A stretch of DNA of 64,000 bases from Hymenobacter sp. DG01 (GCF_006352025.1 NZ_CP040936.1:2046001-2110000); one strand, 5' to 3'. Positions 15,615-25,168 are shown, numbered from the stretch's first letter. Program-made: numbers and translations. Notes: a model not told the origin generated them from the letters alone.

Positions 15615-17111
15615 ATGAAGATTCTGCTTACCGGGGCCAATGGTTACATTGGGCAGCGCCTGCTGCCGCTGCTGGTGGAGGCGGGCCACCACGTCATTTG
15701 CGTGGTGCGCGACGCCCGGCGCTACGAGCTACCGGAACGCCTGCGCGCCCACGTTACGGTAGCGCAGGCCGACTTGCTGAAGCCCGATTCGTTGGCCGGG
15801 CTGCCCGCCGACATTGATGCGGCTTACTACCTGGTGCACTCCATGAGCGGGCACAACAAAGACTTTTTCCGGCTGGAGCAGGAGTCGGCCCGCAATTTTA
15901 CGGGCTACCTCAACCGCAGCAGCTGCCGGCAGGTCATCTACCTTTCCGGCATTGCCAACGACCGGGCCCTGAGCGTGCACCTCCGCTCCCGTAAAGCCGT
16001 AGAGAAAGAGCTGCGCCGAACCGAAAAAGCGACCCTTACAGTGCTGCGGGCCAGTATTATTATCGGTTCCGGGTCAGCCTCTTTTGAGATTATCCGGGAT
16101 TTGGTGGACAAGCTGCCCGTGATGGTGACGCCGCGCTGGCTGAACTCGCGCTGCCAGCCCATCGGCATCCGCGACGTGATGCACTACCTGCAGGCCGTGC
16201 TCGATAACCCGGCCTGCCTGGGCCAGTCGTTTGATATTGGCGGGCCCGACGTGCTGACCTACCGGCAGATGCTGCTGGGCCTGGCCGGAGTACGGGGGCT
16301 GCGGCGCTACATTCTCACGATTCCCGTCCTTACACCGCGGCTGTCATCTTGGTGGCTGTACCTGGTCACCAGCACTACCTTCTCCCTGGCCCAGAGCCTG
16401 GTAGAAAGTTTACGCAACGATACCGTAGTAAACCCGCGCCGCAGCATTGGGGCGGTAGTGCCCCATGCCTGCATGAGCTACCGCGCGGCCGTGGAGCTGG
16501 CCTTTCAGCGCATCGAGCAGAACGAGGTGGTCAGCAGCTGGAGCGACGCGCTGAGCAGCGGTGTGATGCCGCAGGGCTACATGGACCACATCCAGATTCC
16601 GCAGCACGGCTTGCTACAAGACCGCCAGATGCTGCGCTTCACGCGCCCGGCCCAGGAGGTGCTGCGCAACGTGTGGAGTATAGGCGGCGAGCGGGGCTGG
16701 TATAAGGTGGACTGGCTCTGGCGCGTGCGGGGGCTGCTGGATAAGCTTGTGGGCGGCGTGGGCCTGCGCCGGGGCCGCCGCTCGGCTACCAAGCTGCGCG
16801 CCGGTGACCCGCTCGACTTCTGGCGCGTACTCGTGGCCGACAAAGCCAGCCGCCGCCTGCTGCTCTACGCCGAAATGAAGCTCCCCGGCGAAGCCTGGCT
16901 GCAATTCCGCATTCTAGACAACCCCGACGGCTCGCACACCCTGGAGCAGCTAGCGGCGTTCCGACCCCACGGCCTGGCCGGGCGCCTGTACTGGTACTCG
17001 CTGGTGCCGTTTCACTTTGTCATCTTTAAGGGCATGATCGAGAACATTGTGCACTACGGGGCCACGGAGCTCTTGCCGGCCCGGCAGGCACCAGCCCCCG
17101 CGCCAGGCTAA
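15615..17111 (+). CDS. SDR-family NAD(P)-dependent oxidoreductase with DUF2867
   Basis: A 498-aa protein. The N-terminal 300 residues form an atypical extended SDR: TGANGYIGQRL (residues 7-17) is the nucleotide-binding glycine motif, and YLVHSM, VIYLSGI and VLRASIIIGSGS follow the NmrA/complex I-like pattern. The C-terminal part from about 330, including WSIGGERGWYKVDWLWRVRG, DFWRV and WLQFRI, matches DUF2867. This fusion is a known architecture with no fixed substrate. It stands alone between a palindrome and an outer-membrane-like gene. Confidence 0.85.
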   Translation: MKILLTGANGYIGQRLLPLLVEAGHHVICVVRDARRYELPERLRAHVTVAQADLLKPDSLAGLPADIDAAYYLVHSMSGHNKDFFRLEQESARNFTGYLNRSSCRQVIYLSGIANDRALSVHLRSRKAVEKELRRTEKATLTVLRASIIIGSGSASFEIIRDLVDKLPVMVTPRWLNSRCQPIGIRDVMHYLQAVLDNPACLGQSFDIGGPDVLTYRQMLLGLAGVRGLRRYILTIPVLTPRLSSWWLYLVTSTTFSLAQSLVESLRNDTVVNPRRSIGAVVPHACMSYRAAVELAFQRIEQNEVVSSWSDALSSGVMPQGYMDHIQIPQHGLLQDRQMLRFTRPAQEVLRNVWSIGGERGWYKVDWLWRVRGLLDKLVGGVGLRRGRRSATKLRAGDPLDFWRVLVADKASRRLLLYAEMKLPGEAWLQFRILDNPDGSHTLEQLAAFRPHGLAGRLYWYSLVPFHFVIFKGMIENIVHYGATELLPARQAPAPAPG

Positions 17112-17181
17112 CGGAGGCACCGTGGCAAGGTAGTTGAGAAGCGGGCTCGTCTGTTTCAACCTCTTCTTATCCGGCCCATGT

Positions 17182-17796
17182 ATGCATAAAACATTACTTT
17201 TCTTGCTGTTATTCACGTTTACTGCGCCCGTATGGGCACAAACCTCTCCATCTTCAGCGGCTCGCAATACAGTGGTGGCGGGTGGCGGATGGGCCCAGCA
17301 GACCAACTATGGCTGGCCGGGCACCGCCATCTTTCTGGGCTTGGAGCACCGGCTCTCAACACGCTCCTTGTTTAGCGTGCAGCCTCGCCTGAGCGGCTTC
17401 CGGGCCGATACGCGCAGCCGGGAGCCGGACAAGCAGCCCGGCGAGCAATACGCCACGGCCGTAGCGGAGGCGCTGCTGGCTGTGCGCACCAGTCGGCGGC
17501 CCGAGCGGCTTGCCCTGCGGCTGGAAGCCGGGCCGGCGTTGTTTATGGGCCGCGAAACCACGCTTTACCGTTACCCAGGCACGTATCTTAACTCCAACGG
17601 TACTACCACTACTCTGCTAACCAGCGAGTATCGGCGCGAGACCATTCGCAAACCCGGCTTCTCCCTGGGGCTGAGCGCCGACGCTACCCTGCGCAACCGC
17701 CTCTACCTGGGCGTGGGCATAGAAAGCCGCACCTACTCCTATTTTCCCGGAGATATCCTGACCGCATCAGTACGGATAGGGTACGCGCTTCCTTAA
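17182..17796 (+). CDS. Putative outer-membrane beta-barrel protein
   Basis: A 204-aa product with a signal peptide (MHKTLLFLLLFTFTAPVWAQ). The remainder alternates polar and aromatic or hydrophobic residues in short strands (SLGLSADATLRNRLYLGVGIESRTYSY, split here by turns) and ends in VRIGYALP, which fits a small barrel. No family was recognised. The ATG at 17182 was used because it opens the signal peptide. Confidence 0.7.
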   Translation: MHKTLLFLLLFTFTAPVWAQTSPSSAARNTVVAGGGWAQQTNYGWPGTAIFLGLEHRLSTRSLFSVQPRLSGFRADTRSREPDKQPGEQYATAVAEALLAVRTSRRPERLALRLEAGPALFMGRETTLYRYPGTYLNSNGTTTTLLTSEYRRETIRKPGFSLGLSADATLRNRLYLGVGIESRTYSYFPGDILTASVRIGYALP

Positions 17797-18011
17797 CCTG
17801 CCCCCTGGCATGACCGTGGCTCACTTGAACCTGGCCGCCATAACTACCCGCGTGAAGGAGCTACCATGTCGGCTTGTGCCGCCGCACCGCCAGATGCCCC
17901 TTCGCTGGCACTGCCTGTTAAAGTCCTTTGCATTCGTATTTATTGCCTTACTTATCAGATACATATACTTTATAGATACTTCCCCATAAGTCTGGCACAG
18001 TGAGATTCTCG

Positions 18012-18044
18012 TTGGCGAATCCACTGCGGGACCGCCTACCTTCA
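18012..18044 (+). promoter_or_regulatory. Candidate promoter in the gap before the Lgt-like gene
   Basis: TTGG at 18012 and TACCTTCA at 18037 are separated by 21 bases, close to the Bacteroidota -33/-7 arrangement. The rest of the gap from 17797 holds only an AT-richer stretch at about 17935-17995 and no convincing gene. Confidence 0.35.
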
Positions 18045-18077
18045 ACTCGTTATCCACCGCACTATTCCTTTCGTGAC

Positions 18078-18169
18078 GGGCCTTCAGGCCCCCTCGTTAC
18101 CCGCCGGTTATTATTGCTGCATCCAAGCCGCCGCCTTTGCCTCGTTCCGGGGGTGGGGCGGCGGTTTTT
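18078..18169 (+). terminator. Leader hairpins with terminator upstream of the Lgt-like gene
   Basis: A short hairpin gggcc-ttca-ggccc at 18078-18091 is followed by ccgccgcc/ggcggcgg (18128-18135 with 18157-18164) and five T residues, an intrinsic terminator 56 bases before the ATG at 18226. It may end the upstream transcript or act as an attenuator. Confidence 0.6.
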
Positions 18170-18225
18170 AGTTAGGCTCGCGTTACCTGCCGATTTCTGA
18201 TTTTTCCTGTTTTACTCTGCCAACT

Positions 18226-20049
18226 ATGTTTCCGTCCACCGTTGTTGCCGTTCCGCACGGTTCTGGTTATTACGCCCTGTTTTACGTGCTGGGCTTCGGG
18301 GTGAACCTGGCGCTGTTGGTATGGGAAGGCCGGCAGCGCGGCTACCCCCTCCGCTCCTGGCTGCTGCTGCTGGCCTGTATAACGGTGCCGTTTATTCTGG
18401 GTACCAAGCTGCTGGCGTTATCGGGGGCCGAGTGGGAAACTTTGAGCAGTAGCGGCGTACTGCCGGCCTCGGAAGCCCGCTCTATTCTGGGCGGGGCGCT
18501 GGCCTCGGGGTTGGCCCTGCCCCTGCTGCGGCGGGCCTTCGGCTACGGCCGGCACGTGTACGATGCCTTTGCCCTACCCTTGTGCGCGGCTCTGGTGGTG
18601 CAGTGCGTGGGCTGCGTGCTGACGGGTTGCTGCTTTGGGGTGCCCACGGCGGGCAGTTGGGGCCTTACCTACGCGCCCGGCACCCTGCCCTACCTCGTGC
18701 AAGTGTACCAAGGGCTGATTCCGGCCGGGGCCGCGGCCTCGCTTCCTACCCACCCTACGCAGCTGTATGCGTTGGCGCTTTGCGCGGGGGTAGGCGGCGT
18801 GCTGCTGCTCACGCGCCACAGCGCATGGCCCGATGGCAGCCGCCGCTGGCTGCAGGTGGGGCTGCTGCTGGCGGGGCGCTTTGTGCTGGAATTCTGGCGC
18901 GACCCAGCCGGGGAACCCGTGGGCGCCGCAGCCCACACCCACGCCGGCCTGACGATGCTGCAGCTGCAATGGTGGCTACTGATTACGGCGCCGGCAGCCC
19001 TGGGCATCTGGTGGTGGCAGGTGCGGCGGGCGGGCCGGATGGCGGCAGAGCCGGAACAAGCGCCGATCAACTTTTCGGGCCGAAACCTGCTGGCCGTTGG
19101 GGGGCTGTTGCTGCTCACGGCCGGGGTAGGACCCTGGGCGCTGAGCTTGCCGGAAGTGCTGGTGATAAAGTCCTTGCTGCTGGCCGTGCTGGTGCTGGAA
19201 GCCGGCGCTTACCTGCGCGGACTGGCCTCCGCGCCCCGACTGGTGCGGGCAGCCCTACCCCTGGGCCTGGCCAGTACGGTGTTCGTGCTGACCAGCCAGG
19301 TTTCACCTGACTCGACCTTATCGGTAGCCACTCCCGAGAAGTATTACACGCTGAGCGGCAGCTTCAGCTCGGGCCAGTTTCTGCGGGAGCAGAACACCGA
19401 GGGCGGCTGCGGGGGTAGCACGCCCCTGGAGCTGTACCGCCACCGCTACGCTACCGGCACCCTCGACTTCTCCCGTACCAAAATGCCCGGCACGGACCCG
19501 GATGGCGACGTTCATAAGGCCGAACGAACCCTGGGCCTACGTATGCACATAGGCGGCGACCAGGAAACACCCCTGGGCCTGGGGCCTTACCGCCGCCGTA
19601 CCACGCTATTCGCCCTTAACCCCTACGTGCAGCTCGACCGCCCCTGGCTAGGCGTGGGCCTGGGCCTGATGGTTGGCAACCTCGGCTACCACCGGTACCT
19701 GTCCGGCGATGATGTCAGTGTCTTGGATATGCAGTCCTCGGTGCGGGTGGGGCGGCGCGAGCAGCTATATGTTCTGGTAGATTACAACTACCTCGGCTAC
19801 GGCCCGGGTAACCCGCAGCAGCGCATCGGCATCGGTACGGGGCTAGGCGGCTCCAAATGGCAGCTACTAGCTGGCGCGGCCAGCAGCAAAGGCTACGATG
19901 TGCAGGATGGGGCCAATCGGTGGTCGGGGTTTGCGGAGGCGGGCTTCCGCCCTACCCCCGCCTGGCAGATCAACTCCTTTGCCCTTTTTGGCAACCCCAA
20001 CCAGCGGCAGGTGGGCTTGCGGCTCAGTCGGCGGCTGAGTGCCCGCTAG
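18226..20049 (+). CDS. Lgt-like membrane protein with beta-rich C-terminal extension
   Basis: A 607-aa protein in two parts. Residues 1-265 follow prolipoprotein diacylglyceryl transferase: several membrane segments, a CVGCVLTGCCFGVPT block (about 127-141) where Lgt has its GRxGNfxN signature, THPTQLYALAL (about 175) and a C-terminal RFVLEFWRDP. The arginine of the Lgt signature is missing and three cysteines replace it, so this is a paralogue of uncertain activity. Three more helices (about 286-357) lead to a soluble half of some 250 aa with barrel-like strands (LGLRMHIGGD, YVQLDRPWLGVGLGLMVG, QRQVGLRLSRRL). A beta domain after inner-membrane helices is unusual. Confidence 0.7.
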   Translation: MFPSTVVAVPHGSGYYALFYVLGFGVNLALLVWEGRQRGYPLRSWLLLLACITVPFILGTKLLALSGAEWETLSSSGVLPASEARSILGGALASGLALPLLRRAFGYGRHVYDAFALPLCAALVVQCVGCVLTGCCFGVPTAGSWGLTYAPGTLPYLVQVYQGLIPAGAAASLPTHPTQLYALALCAGVGGVLLLTRHSAWPDGSRRWLQVGLLLAGRFVLEFWRDPAGEPVGAAAHTHAGLTMLQLQWWLLITAPAALGIWWWQVRRAGRMAAEPEQAPINFSGRNLLAVGGLLLLTAGVGPWALSLPEVLVIKSLLLAVLVLEAGAYLRGLASAPRLVRAALPLGLASTVFVLTSQVSPDSTLSVATPEKYYTLSGSFSSGQFLREQNTEGGCGGSTPLELYRHRYATGTLDFSRTKMPGTDPDGDVHKAERTLGLRMHIGGDQETPLGLGPYRRRTTLFALNPYVQLDRPWLGVGLGLMVGNLGYHRYLSGDDVSVLDMQSSVRVGRREQLYVLVDYNYLGYGPGNPQQRIGIGTGLGGSKWQLLAGAASSKGYDVQDGANRWSGFAEAGFRPTPAWQINSFALFGNPNQRQVGLRLSRRLSAR

Positions 20050-20061
20050 CTTTCAGTGGGC

Positions 20062-22038
20062 TTACTTTTCCTCTACCAACCGCGGCCCTAGTGCCTGCCG
20101 AAGCTGAGGTAAATCGTAGCGACGCAGCACGCCCGGCAGCACCCAGGAGTAGGTGTCTTTGCGGGTGGGCTCCCGCAGCATATCCTGGAAGGAAGTGGGA
20201 GCCTGCCGCAGCTCCAGCCTGCTGATGCGCTCCGTGAGCACAGCGGCGTGAAGAGCTGCTACCCCTACTAGGCCCGTGGCGTGCACTTCCTGGGGCTTGC
20301 CTTGCAGTCCAGTCTTGCTTCCAGCCCAATCCAGCACCGTCAGGATATCAGTAACGCGCTGCCTAAGCAACGGCCGGCCGAGGTGGAGGCTGAGCAGAGC
20401 CGGACGATACTCGTGGTTGTAGTATTTGGGGTCGTTGAAGGCGGCGGGGTCGGTGGTTTCACCCAGGCCGCGCAGGTCGGACAGCACCACGGCAGTTTGC
20501 TGCTGTAGGTAGCCTTGAATGTAGGCATAGCTATCGGCAAGCGTGTTTTTGCCGCCATCGGATAGCATTATAACCACTCTCTGCGGAGCAGTACCGCCGG
20601 CCGGTAGCGCCAGCAGCAGGGGTAGCGGAGGCTCCCCGGCGCGGCGCAGTAGCAATTTCTGCCAGGCAATTCCTTTTACAGTCGTTTCTTCCTTTACCTC
20701 TGCCACAGTAGGTGAGGTAGGCGCTAGCTGCAGTTGCTGCTGCACCTGAGCCCGGAGCTGTTCCGCGGTAAGAGAAGCGCGTGCCTGGCCTAGCTTTTTT
20801 GCTTCTTCGGCGTAGATCTGGGTTAAGGTTACTTCCTGCCGAAAAGCTGTGTTTACCTGCCCAGTGGCCGTGCACCACAGCTCTTTTTCCGGCAGCGTGG
20901 CAAGGTTTGGCTCCCGTACGGGGGTAGCATCTTGCAGCAAGAACTTTCGAAACCAGGTAACGGCGGCTTCACGCTTGGGCTGAGAGATACCGTGCCCATC
21001 GTCGTAGGTGAACATCCCTATCTGCTCGGGCTGGCCGAGCAGGCGGTAGGCCTGCTGCAGTTCCTGGTGGGTTGCCTCCATGCTGGTATAGTCCACGAAA
21101 TCGTAGCGGGCCGCGAGTAGCAGCAGGGGTTTGGGGGCGAAGATGAGTGGATACTCTGTTAAATCGAGGCCGGCCGCGCCGGCGCCAGGCAGCATTACGC
21201 AGCCGTCGGCGGGGCCGGTCAGCTCCAGGTTCCGTTCGCCGGCGGCCACATAGCTGCACAGGGCCGCTACCTTCACCCGGTCGTCAAACCCCAAGAAATA
21301 TGCCGTTTGGGTGGCGCCGCCGGAGTTGCCGAGGCAGCCGATTCGCTCGGCATCCACTTCGCGGCGGGTAAGGAGGTAGTCGAGGCCGCGCACGTTGTCC
21401 CAGAGCTGGGCAGCCGGCACCGTGCGGCCCAACAGCGCAGCCTGGGCGTTGAGCAAGGTGTGCTCCGTGGTGCCGCCCCGCGTTAAAGGCTTGCCCGCGG
21501 CATCAGTCAACTGCATTCTTTCACCCTGAGAAATAGGGTCGATAACGAGCACCAAAAATCCATTCCGGGCAAATAGAATAGCCGTTTTCTGGTACGATTC
21601 CGTGGCTTTCGATTCCTGCTCGTGCCCGCAGAACAGCAGCACCGCTGGCCGTTTGCCTTTTCCATCCGGCACGTACAGGTTGGCCGTTACGTGGTGATTG
21701 GGTGTGCTTTCGTAGATAACTTTTTCGATTCGAAACCCGGTCCGCGCCAGCGTGCCCGTCACCCTTGCCTTGAGCGGCGTGCGCGGCGGCAAAGGCCCCA
21801 GCACCCGCCGAAACCGCGCCCGCGCACTGTCCTGATACGTCCGCATCTGCTCCGCCGACTGCGTAGCTTGGCTCCAGGCCGCACGGCGCTGGTCGTACTG
21901 CCCGTGCATCTGCTGCAGCAGGTAGGTACTGAGCGTGGCCGGGGCTTTCCAGTCGATGACGTTGTAGGCCTTTTGCGCGGCGGCGGGGGTAGGCAGCAGC
22001 AGGCTGAGGGCCGCCAGCAGAACAGGTACAGGTTTCAT
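20062..22038 (-). CDS. Secreted alpha/beta-hydrolase, possible carbohydrate esterase
   Basis: A 658-aa product with a signal peptide (MKPVPVLLAALSLLLPTPAAAQ). Residues 80-380 are an alpha/beta-hydrolase domain: PAVLLFCGHEQ, ERIGCLGNSGGATQT with the nucleophile Ser at about 239, and a catalytic histidine in DDGHGISQ. Residues about 480-650 look like a second, degenerate hydrolase domain (VVIMLSDGGKNTLADSY) without a clear nucleophile elbow. It resembles acetylxylan-esterase-like families. Its place at the distal end of the pectin locus suggests removal of acetyl or other esters from glycans, which is an inference. The ATG at 22038 starts the signal peptide. Confidence 0.75.
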   Translation of the reverse strand: MKPVPVLLAALSLLLPTPAAAQKAYNVIDWKAPATLSTYLLQQMHGQYDQRRAAWSQATQSAEQMRTYQDSARARFRRVLGPLPPRTPLKARVTGTLARTGFRIEKVIYESTPNHHVTANLYVPDGKGKRPAVLLFCGHEQESKATESYQKTAILFARNGFLVLVIDPISQGERMQLTDAAGKPLTRGGTTEHTLLNAQAALLGRTVPAAQLWDNVRGLDYLLTRREVDAERIGCLGNSGGATQTAYFLGFDDRVKVAALCSYVAAGERNLELTGPADGCVMLPGAGAAGLDLTEYPLIFAPKPLLLLAARYDFVDYTSMEATHQELQQAYRLLGQPEQIGMFTYDDGHGISQPKREAAVTWFRKFLLQDATPVREPNLATLPEKELWCTATGQVNTAFRQEVTLTQIYAEEAKKLGQARASLTAEQLRAQVQQQLQLAPTSPTVAEVKEETTVKGIAWQKLLLRRAGEPPLPLLLALPAGGTAPQRVVIMLSDGGKNTLADSYAYIQGYLQQQTAVVLSDLRGLGETTDPAAFNDPKYYNHEYRPALLSLHLGRPLLRQRVTDILTVLDWAGSKTGLQGKPQEVHATGLVGVAALHAAVLTERISRLELRQAPTSFQDMLREPTRKDTYSWVLPGVLRRYDLPQLRQALGPRLVEEK

Positions 22039-22158
22039 GTCAGGAAAGAAATAAAGCCCTTTCCACAAGGTGCAGAAAGGGCTTTCTATGGATGCCTTTT
22101 GGGCAGAGAGTTTCCTACCTCAGTCCGACGCCAAAAGCCTCCGGACCAAGCTGGCAGC

Positions 22159-23700
22159 TTAGATTTTCTCCGGCAACAGCAGCGCGTCCTGGAAGTTGCC
22201 CAGAATGGCTTTGTCGCCTTCCGTAACGGCTTCTACTAGTAGGGCCCCGCCTACAAATGCGCCCTTCCACGACTCGCCCATACCGCCGAATACCTCTTCC
22301 CGGTCGCCGCGGGAGCGGAGCTTGTTGAGGCCGACTTTGAAGGCGCGCACTTCCTTGGCCGTGCGGGCGGCCCACTTCTCGTCGTCGGAAGCCACGGCGG
22401 CTACCAGGGCCCCGTTCGAAATGTTCATCTCCCCTACTAGTTCTTCTACCCTATCCACCAGCACAATGCTGTCGATAGGGCCGAAGGGCTCCTTGAAGTA
22501 CAGCTCGCTCTGGCGGGGCAGGTTCACCAGGGCCCGTGGCGCACGGTAGGCGCTCCTGTCCTGGCCGGGCAGGAACAGGGAGTCATCAAGCTTGCCTTCG
22601 TAGATGGGGGTAGCGCCGGTTTTCAGGGCATCGGCGTAAAGACGGTCGAGGTCCTCGGCCTGGCGTGCGTTGATGACGGGGCCAAAGGCCAAATCGGGCA
22701 GCTTGTCGTCGGGGTTATCCACCAGGGTAGGATTACCCACTTTCAGGTCCTTGATGGTGTTCCAGTAGGTTTCTAGGAACTGGGGGAACAGGCGGCGCTC
22801 CACTACGAAGCGCACGTAGGCCGTGCAGCGCTGCTTGCCGTAGTCGTAGCCCTTCTTGAGCTGGTCGGCCAGGGAGGTCCAGTCGGAGTAGTTCCAGATG
22901 CCGTAGGTGTTCACGCCTTCCATTTCCAGCATGTAGCGCTTGTGCTCCTGGCTGAGGGCGTCGGCGATGTTGCGGCCGTTGTAGCGCCCGCCCACAAAGC
23001 TTAGGCAGTCCACGGCCTCGTGCTTTACCAGCACGTCGCTCAGCTCCCCGCCCGAGCCGCTCACCAGCGTCACGGGCAGGCCGCAGCGGCGGGCAATGGC
23101 AAAGGCCAGACTCAGGGAAATAAAGCCCCCATCGGTGGGGGTTTTGGCAATAACCGCGTTGCCGCACAGGGCCTGCACCAGCACCGCGTGCAGCAGCACC
23201 GACATGGGGTAGTTCCAGGAGGCAATGTTGCTCACCAGGCCCAGGGGCTTGCGCTGGCCCAGCATGCCTTCAATATTATCTACGTACCACTGCACCCCGT
23301 CAATGGCGCGGTCAATGTCGGTGAAGCCCAGCTTAAAGGTTTTGCCGATTTCCCAGATCAGCAGCTTGCCGATTAGGTCCACTTGCGGGCGCAGCTGGTC
23401 GAGGCAGTCTTGCACGCGGCGCTTGCGCTCATCCAGGTCGGTAGCACCCCAGGCGGCGGCTTCCTGCTTGGCGGCTACCACGGCACGTAGGGCGGTGGCG
23501 TGGTCGAGCATGGGTAGGGAGCCGATTTCGGAGCCATCGACGGGCGACACGAACGGGCGAGGCTTGCCGGGCTCCTGCCAGCGGCCTTCGAGCAGGTTCA
23601 GAAAGCCAACGCCATCCAGCGCGAAGATTTCGGGAGTTACACTTTTGGTTTGGTTGAGCAGGTAGCCAAACTCTACCTGAGGGGAAACGATTTTAGGCAT
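22159..23700 (-). CDS. Aldehyde dehydrogenase family protein
   Basis: A 513-aa NAD(P)-dependent dehydrogenase. SNIASWNYPMSVLLHA holds the conserved Asn, MLEMEGVNTYGIW the general-base Glu in a non-standard context (most relatives have LELGGK), GKQRCTAYVRF the catalytic Cys, and YFKEPFGPI the C-terminal signature. The Rossmann motif is FVGGRYNGRNI instead of FTGSxxVG. The substrate cannot be told from sequence. It lies between fbp and the esterase on the same strand at 117-120 base gaps. The start at 23700 (MPKIVSPQVEFG) is preferred over 23754. Confidence 0.85.
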   Translation of the reverse strand: MPKIVSPQVEFGYLLNQTKSVTPEIFALDGVGFLNLLEGRWQEPGKPRPFVSPVDGSEIGSLPMLDHATALRAVVAAKQEAAAWGATDLDERKRRVQDCLDQLRPQVDLIGKLLIWEIGKTFKLGFTDIDRAIDGVQWYVDNIEGMLGQRKPLGLVSNIASWNYPMSVLLHAVLVQALCGNAVIAKTPTDGGFISLSLAFAIARRCGLPVTLVSGSGGELSDVLVKHEAVDCLSFVGGRYNGRNIADALSQEHKRYMLEMEGVNTYGIWNYSDWTSLADQLKKGYDYGKQRCTAYVRFVVERRLFPQFLETYWNTIKDLKVGNPTLVDNPDDKLPDLAFGPVINARQAEDLDRLYADALKTGATPIYEGKLDDSLFLPGQDRSAYRAPRALVNLPRQSELYFKEPFGPIDSIVLVDRVEELVGEMNISNGALVAAVASDDEKWAARTAKEVRAFKVGLNKLRSRGDREEVFGGMGESWKGAFVGGALLVEAVTEGDKAILGNFQDALLLPEKI

Positions 23701-23817
23701 GGTTGGGGAAAGAGTAGAAGGACGACAAACCGGCGTCGCCCACTGGAAAAGCACGGCCCACGGCCGACAAGGTATCCGGCGGCAGCCATCTGCCGCCGAC
23801 CGGGCTAAGTAAGCAGA

Positions 23818-24858
23818 TCAGGCGTGATTTTGTTCTATGGCTTCTTTCTTCGGTGCTACCCCCACCGGGGCCAGCAACCTCTCCACCAACGCCGGCGAGC
23901 CCACGAACAGCGGGGTACGCTGGTGAAACTCAGTAGCCACAATATCCAGAATAGGGCCAGTGCCCGACTCGGCACGGCCGCCGGCCTGCTCAATCAGGAA
24001 AGCCAGCGGGAAGGCCTCATACAACACCCGCAGCTTGCCGCTGGGGTTCTTGCCGGTGGGTGGGTATAGGTAAATGCCGCCCGTGAGCAGGTTGCGGTGG
24101 TAGTCGGCTACCAGGGAACCCACGTAGCGCCCGCTCTGCCCTTCGCGCTTGCACTGCATCAGGTACTCGCGCACGTACTGAGGGTAATCGAACCAGTAGC
24201 CTTCGTTGCAGCTAAACACTGTGCCGGAGGTAGGAATAGTGATGCTGGGGTGGGAAAGGAAGAATTCGCCCAGGGAGTTTTCGTAGGTGAAGCCCGCTAC
24301 CCCGTGGCCGGTGGTGTACACCAGCATGGTGCTGGAGCCATACAGAATGTAGCCAGCTGCTACCTGCTGCCTTCCGCCCTGCAGAAAGTCCTCGCGCGTG
24401 GCCGACTCCCCTACCGGCGTCACGCGCCGGTAGATGCTAAAAATGGTGCCGATGCTGATGTTGACATCAATATTAGAGGAGCCGTCCAGGGGGTCAATGG
24501 CCACCACGTACTTGCCCTGGCAGTTGCCGGTGTGAATGATGTCATCTTCTTCTTCCGAGAGCACCGCGCAGGCCTCGCCTCCGTTCGTGAGGGCCCGGAT
24601 AAAGCGGATATTAGCTTCCACATCGAGCTTCTGCTGGGCCTCACCCTGCACGTTCTGCTGACCCATGCTGCCGATGATGCTCGTCAGGCCCGCCCGGTTT
24701 ACTTCCCGGTTCACAATTTTGCCGGCCAGCGCAATGTCGCGCAGCAGCTGGCTCAGCTCACCGGTGGCAAAAGGAAACTCTGCCTGTTTCCGCATGATGT
24801 AGCGCTCCAGCGTGGTACCAACGGGCTGAGCAATAGCGTTTTCAGTAGAAATATTCAT
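23818..24858 (-). CDS. fbp: Fructose-1,6-bisphosphatase class I
   Basis: Gluconeogenic phosphatase that converts fructose 1,6-bisphosphate to fructose 6-phosphate. The 346-aa product has the metal-binding LSEEEDD segment, [24 protein letters not shown] (given in parts: [10 protein letters not shown] binds metal), a GGIYLYPPT block and the C-terminal [10 protein letters not shown]. Growth on uronates enters metabolism below hexose phosphate, so a gluconeogenic enzyme beside a pectin locus makes sense. It is separated from the neighbouring DUF4440 gene by a palindromic repeat, so co-transcription is uncertain. Confidence 0.95.
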   Translation of the reverse strand: MNISTENAIAQPVGTTLERYIMRKQAEFPFATGELSQLLRDIALAGKIVNREVNRAGLTSIIGSMGQQNVQGEAQQKLDVEANIRFIRALTNGGEACAVLSEEEDDIIHTGNCQGKYVVAIDPLDGSSNIDVNISIGTIFSIYRRVTPVGESATREDFLQGGRQQVAAGYILYGSSTMLVYTTGHGVAGFTYENSLGEFFLSHPSITIPTSGTVFSCNEGYWFDYPQYVREYLMQCKREGQSGRYVGSLVADYHRNLLTGGIYLYPPTGKNPSGKLRVLYEAFPLAFLIEQAGGRAESGTGPILDIVATEFHQRTPLFVGSPALVERLLAPVGVAPKKEAIEQNHA

Positions 24859-25008
24859 GCGTGGTAGGGGTACAAAAGCTCCCGCAGCCTACGCCACTGC
24901 TTTTTATGAAGCCGCCGCGAAGTCTGAAGAGGTAAGCTGAATGAGTTGGGGAAAAGACTAGGCCTTACAAGAATACAGGCTCACGTAAGTGCACCGTGGA
25001 CAAGTATT

Positions 25009-25129
25009 GTCATGCTGAGCAAAGCCAGAGGCGCGGCCGACGTATCTCTGCCTCTGGTTAACATGTGCTACCTGCTCAACGAAGCGGTAGAGATGCTCCG
25101 GCCGCGCGTACGCCAGATGAAGCATGACG
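25009..25129. repeat. Intergenic palindromic repeat, copy 5
   Basis: The left arm gtcatgctgagcaaagccag is followed by gcgcggcc and tatctctgcc; the right arm has gcggtagaga, ggccgcgc and ends agcatgac. It is the only structured element in the 310-base gap between fbp and the DUF4440 gene. The short forward frame through it is not considered a gene. Confidence 0.75.
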
Positions 25130-25168
25130 CGCTGCTATCTGCTTTTGCCTGAGCCCGGCTATGCTGGC

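Noticed and set aside
17821..18057. A 78-codon - strand frame in the gap before the Lgt-like gene
   Set aside because: No motif, odd composition, and it covers AT-rich sequence and the candidate promoter.
24946..25152. A 68-codon + strand frame between fbp and the DUF4440 gene
   Set aside because: Most of it is palindromic repeat copy 5.
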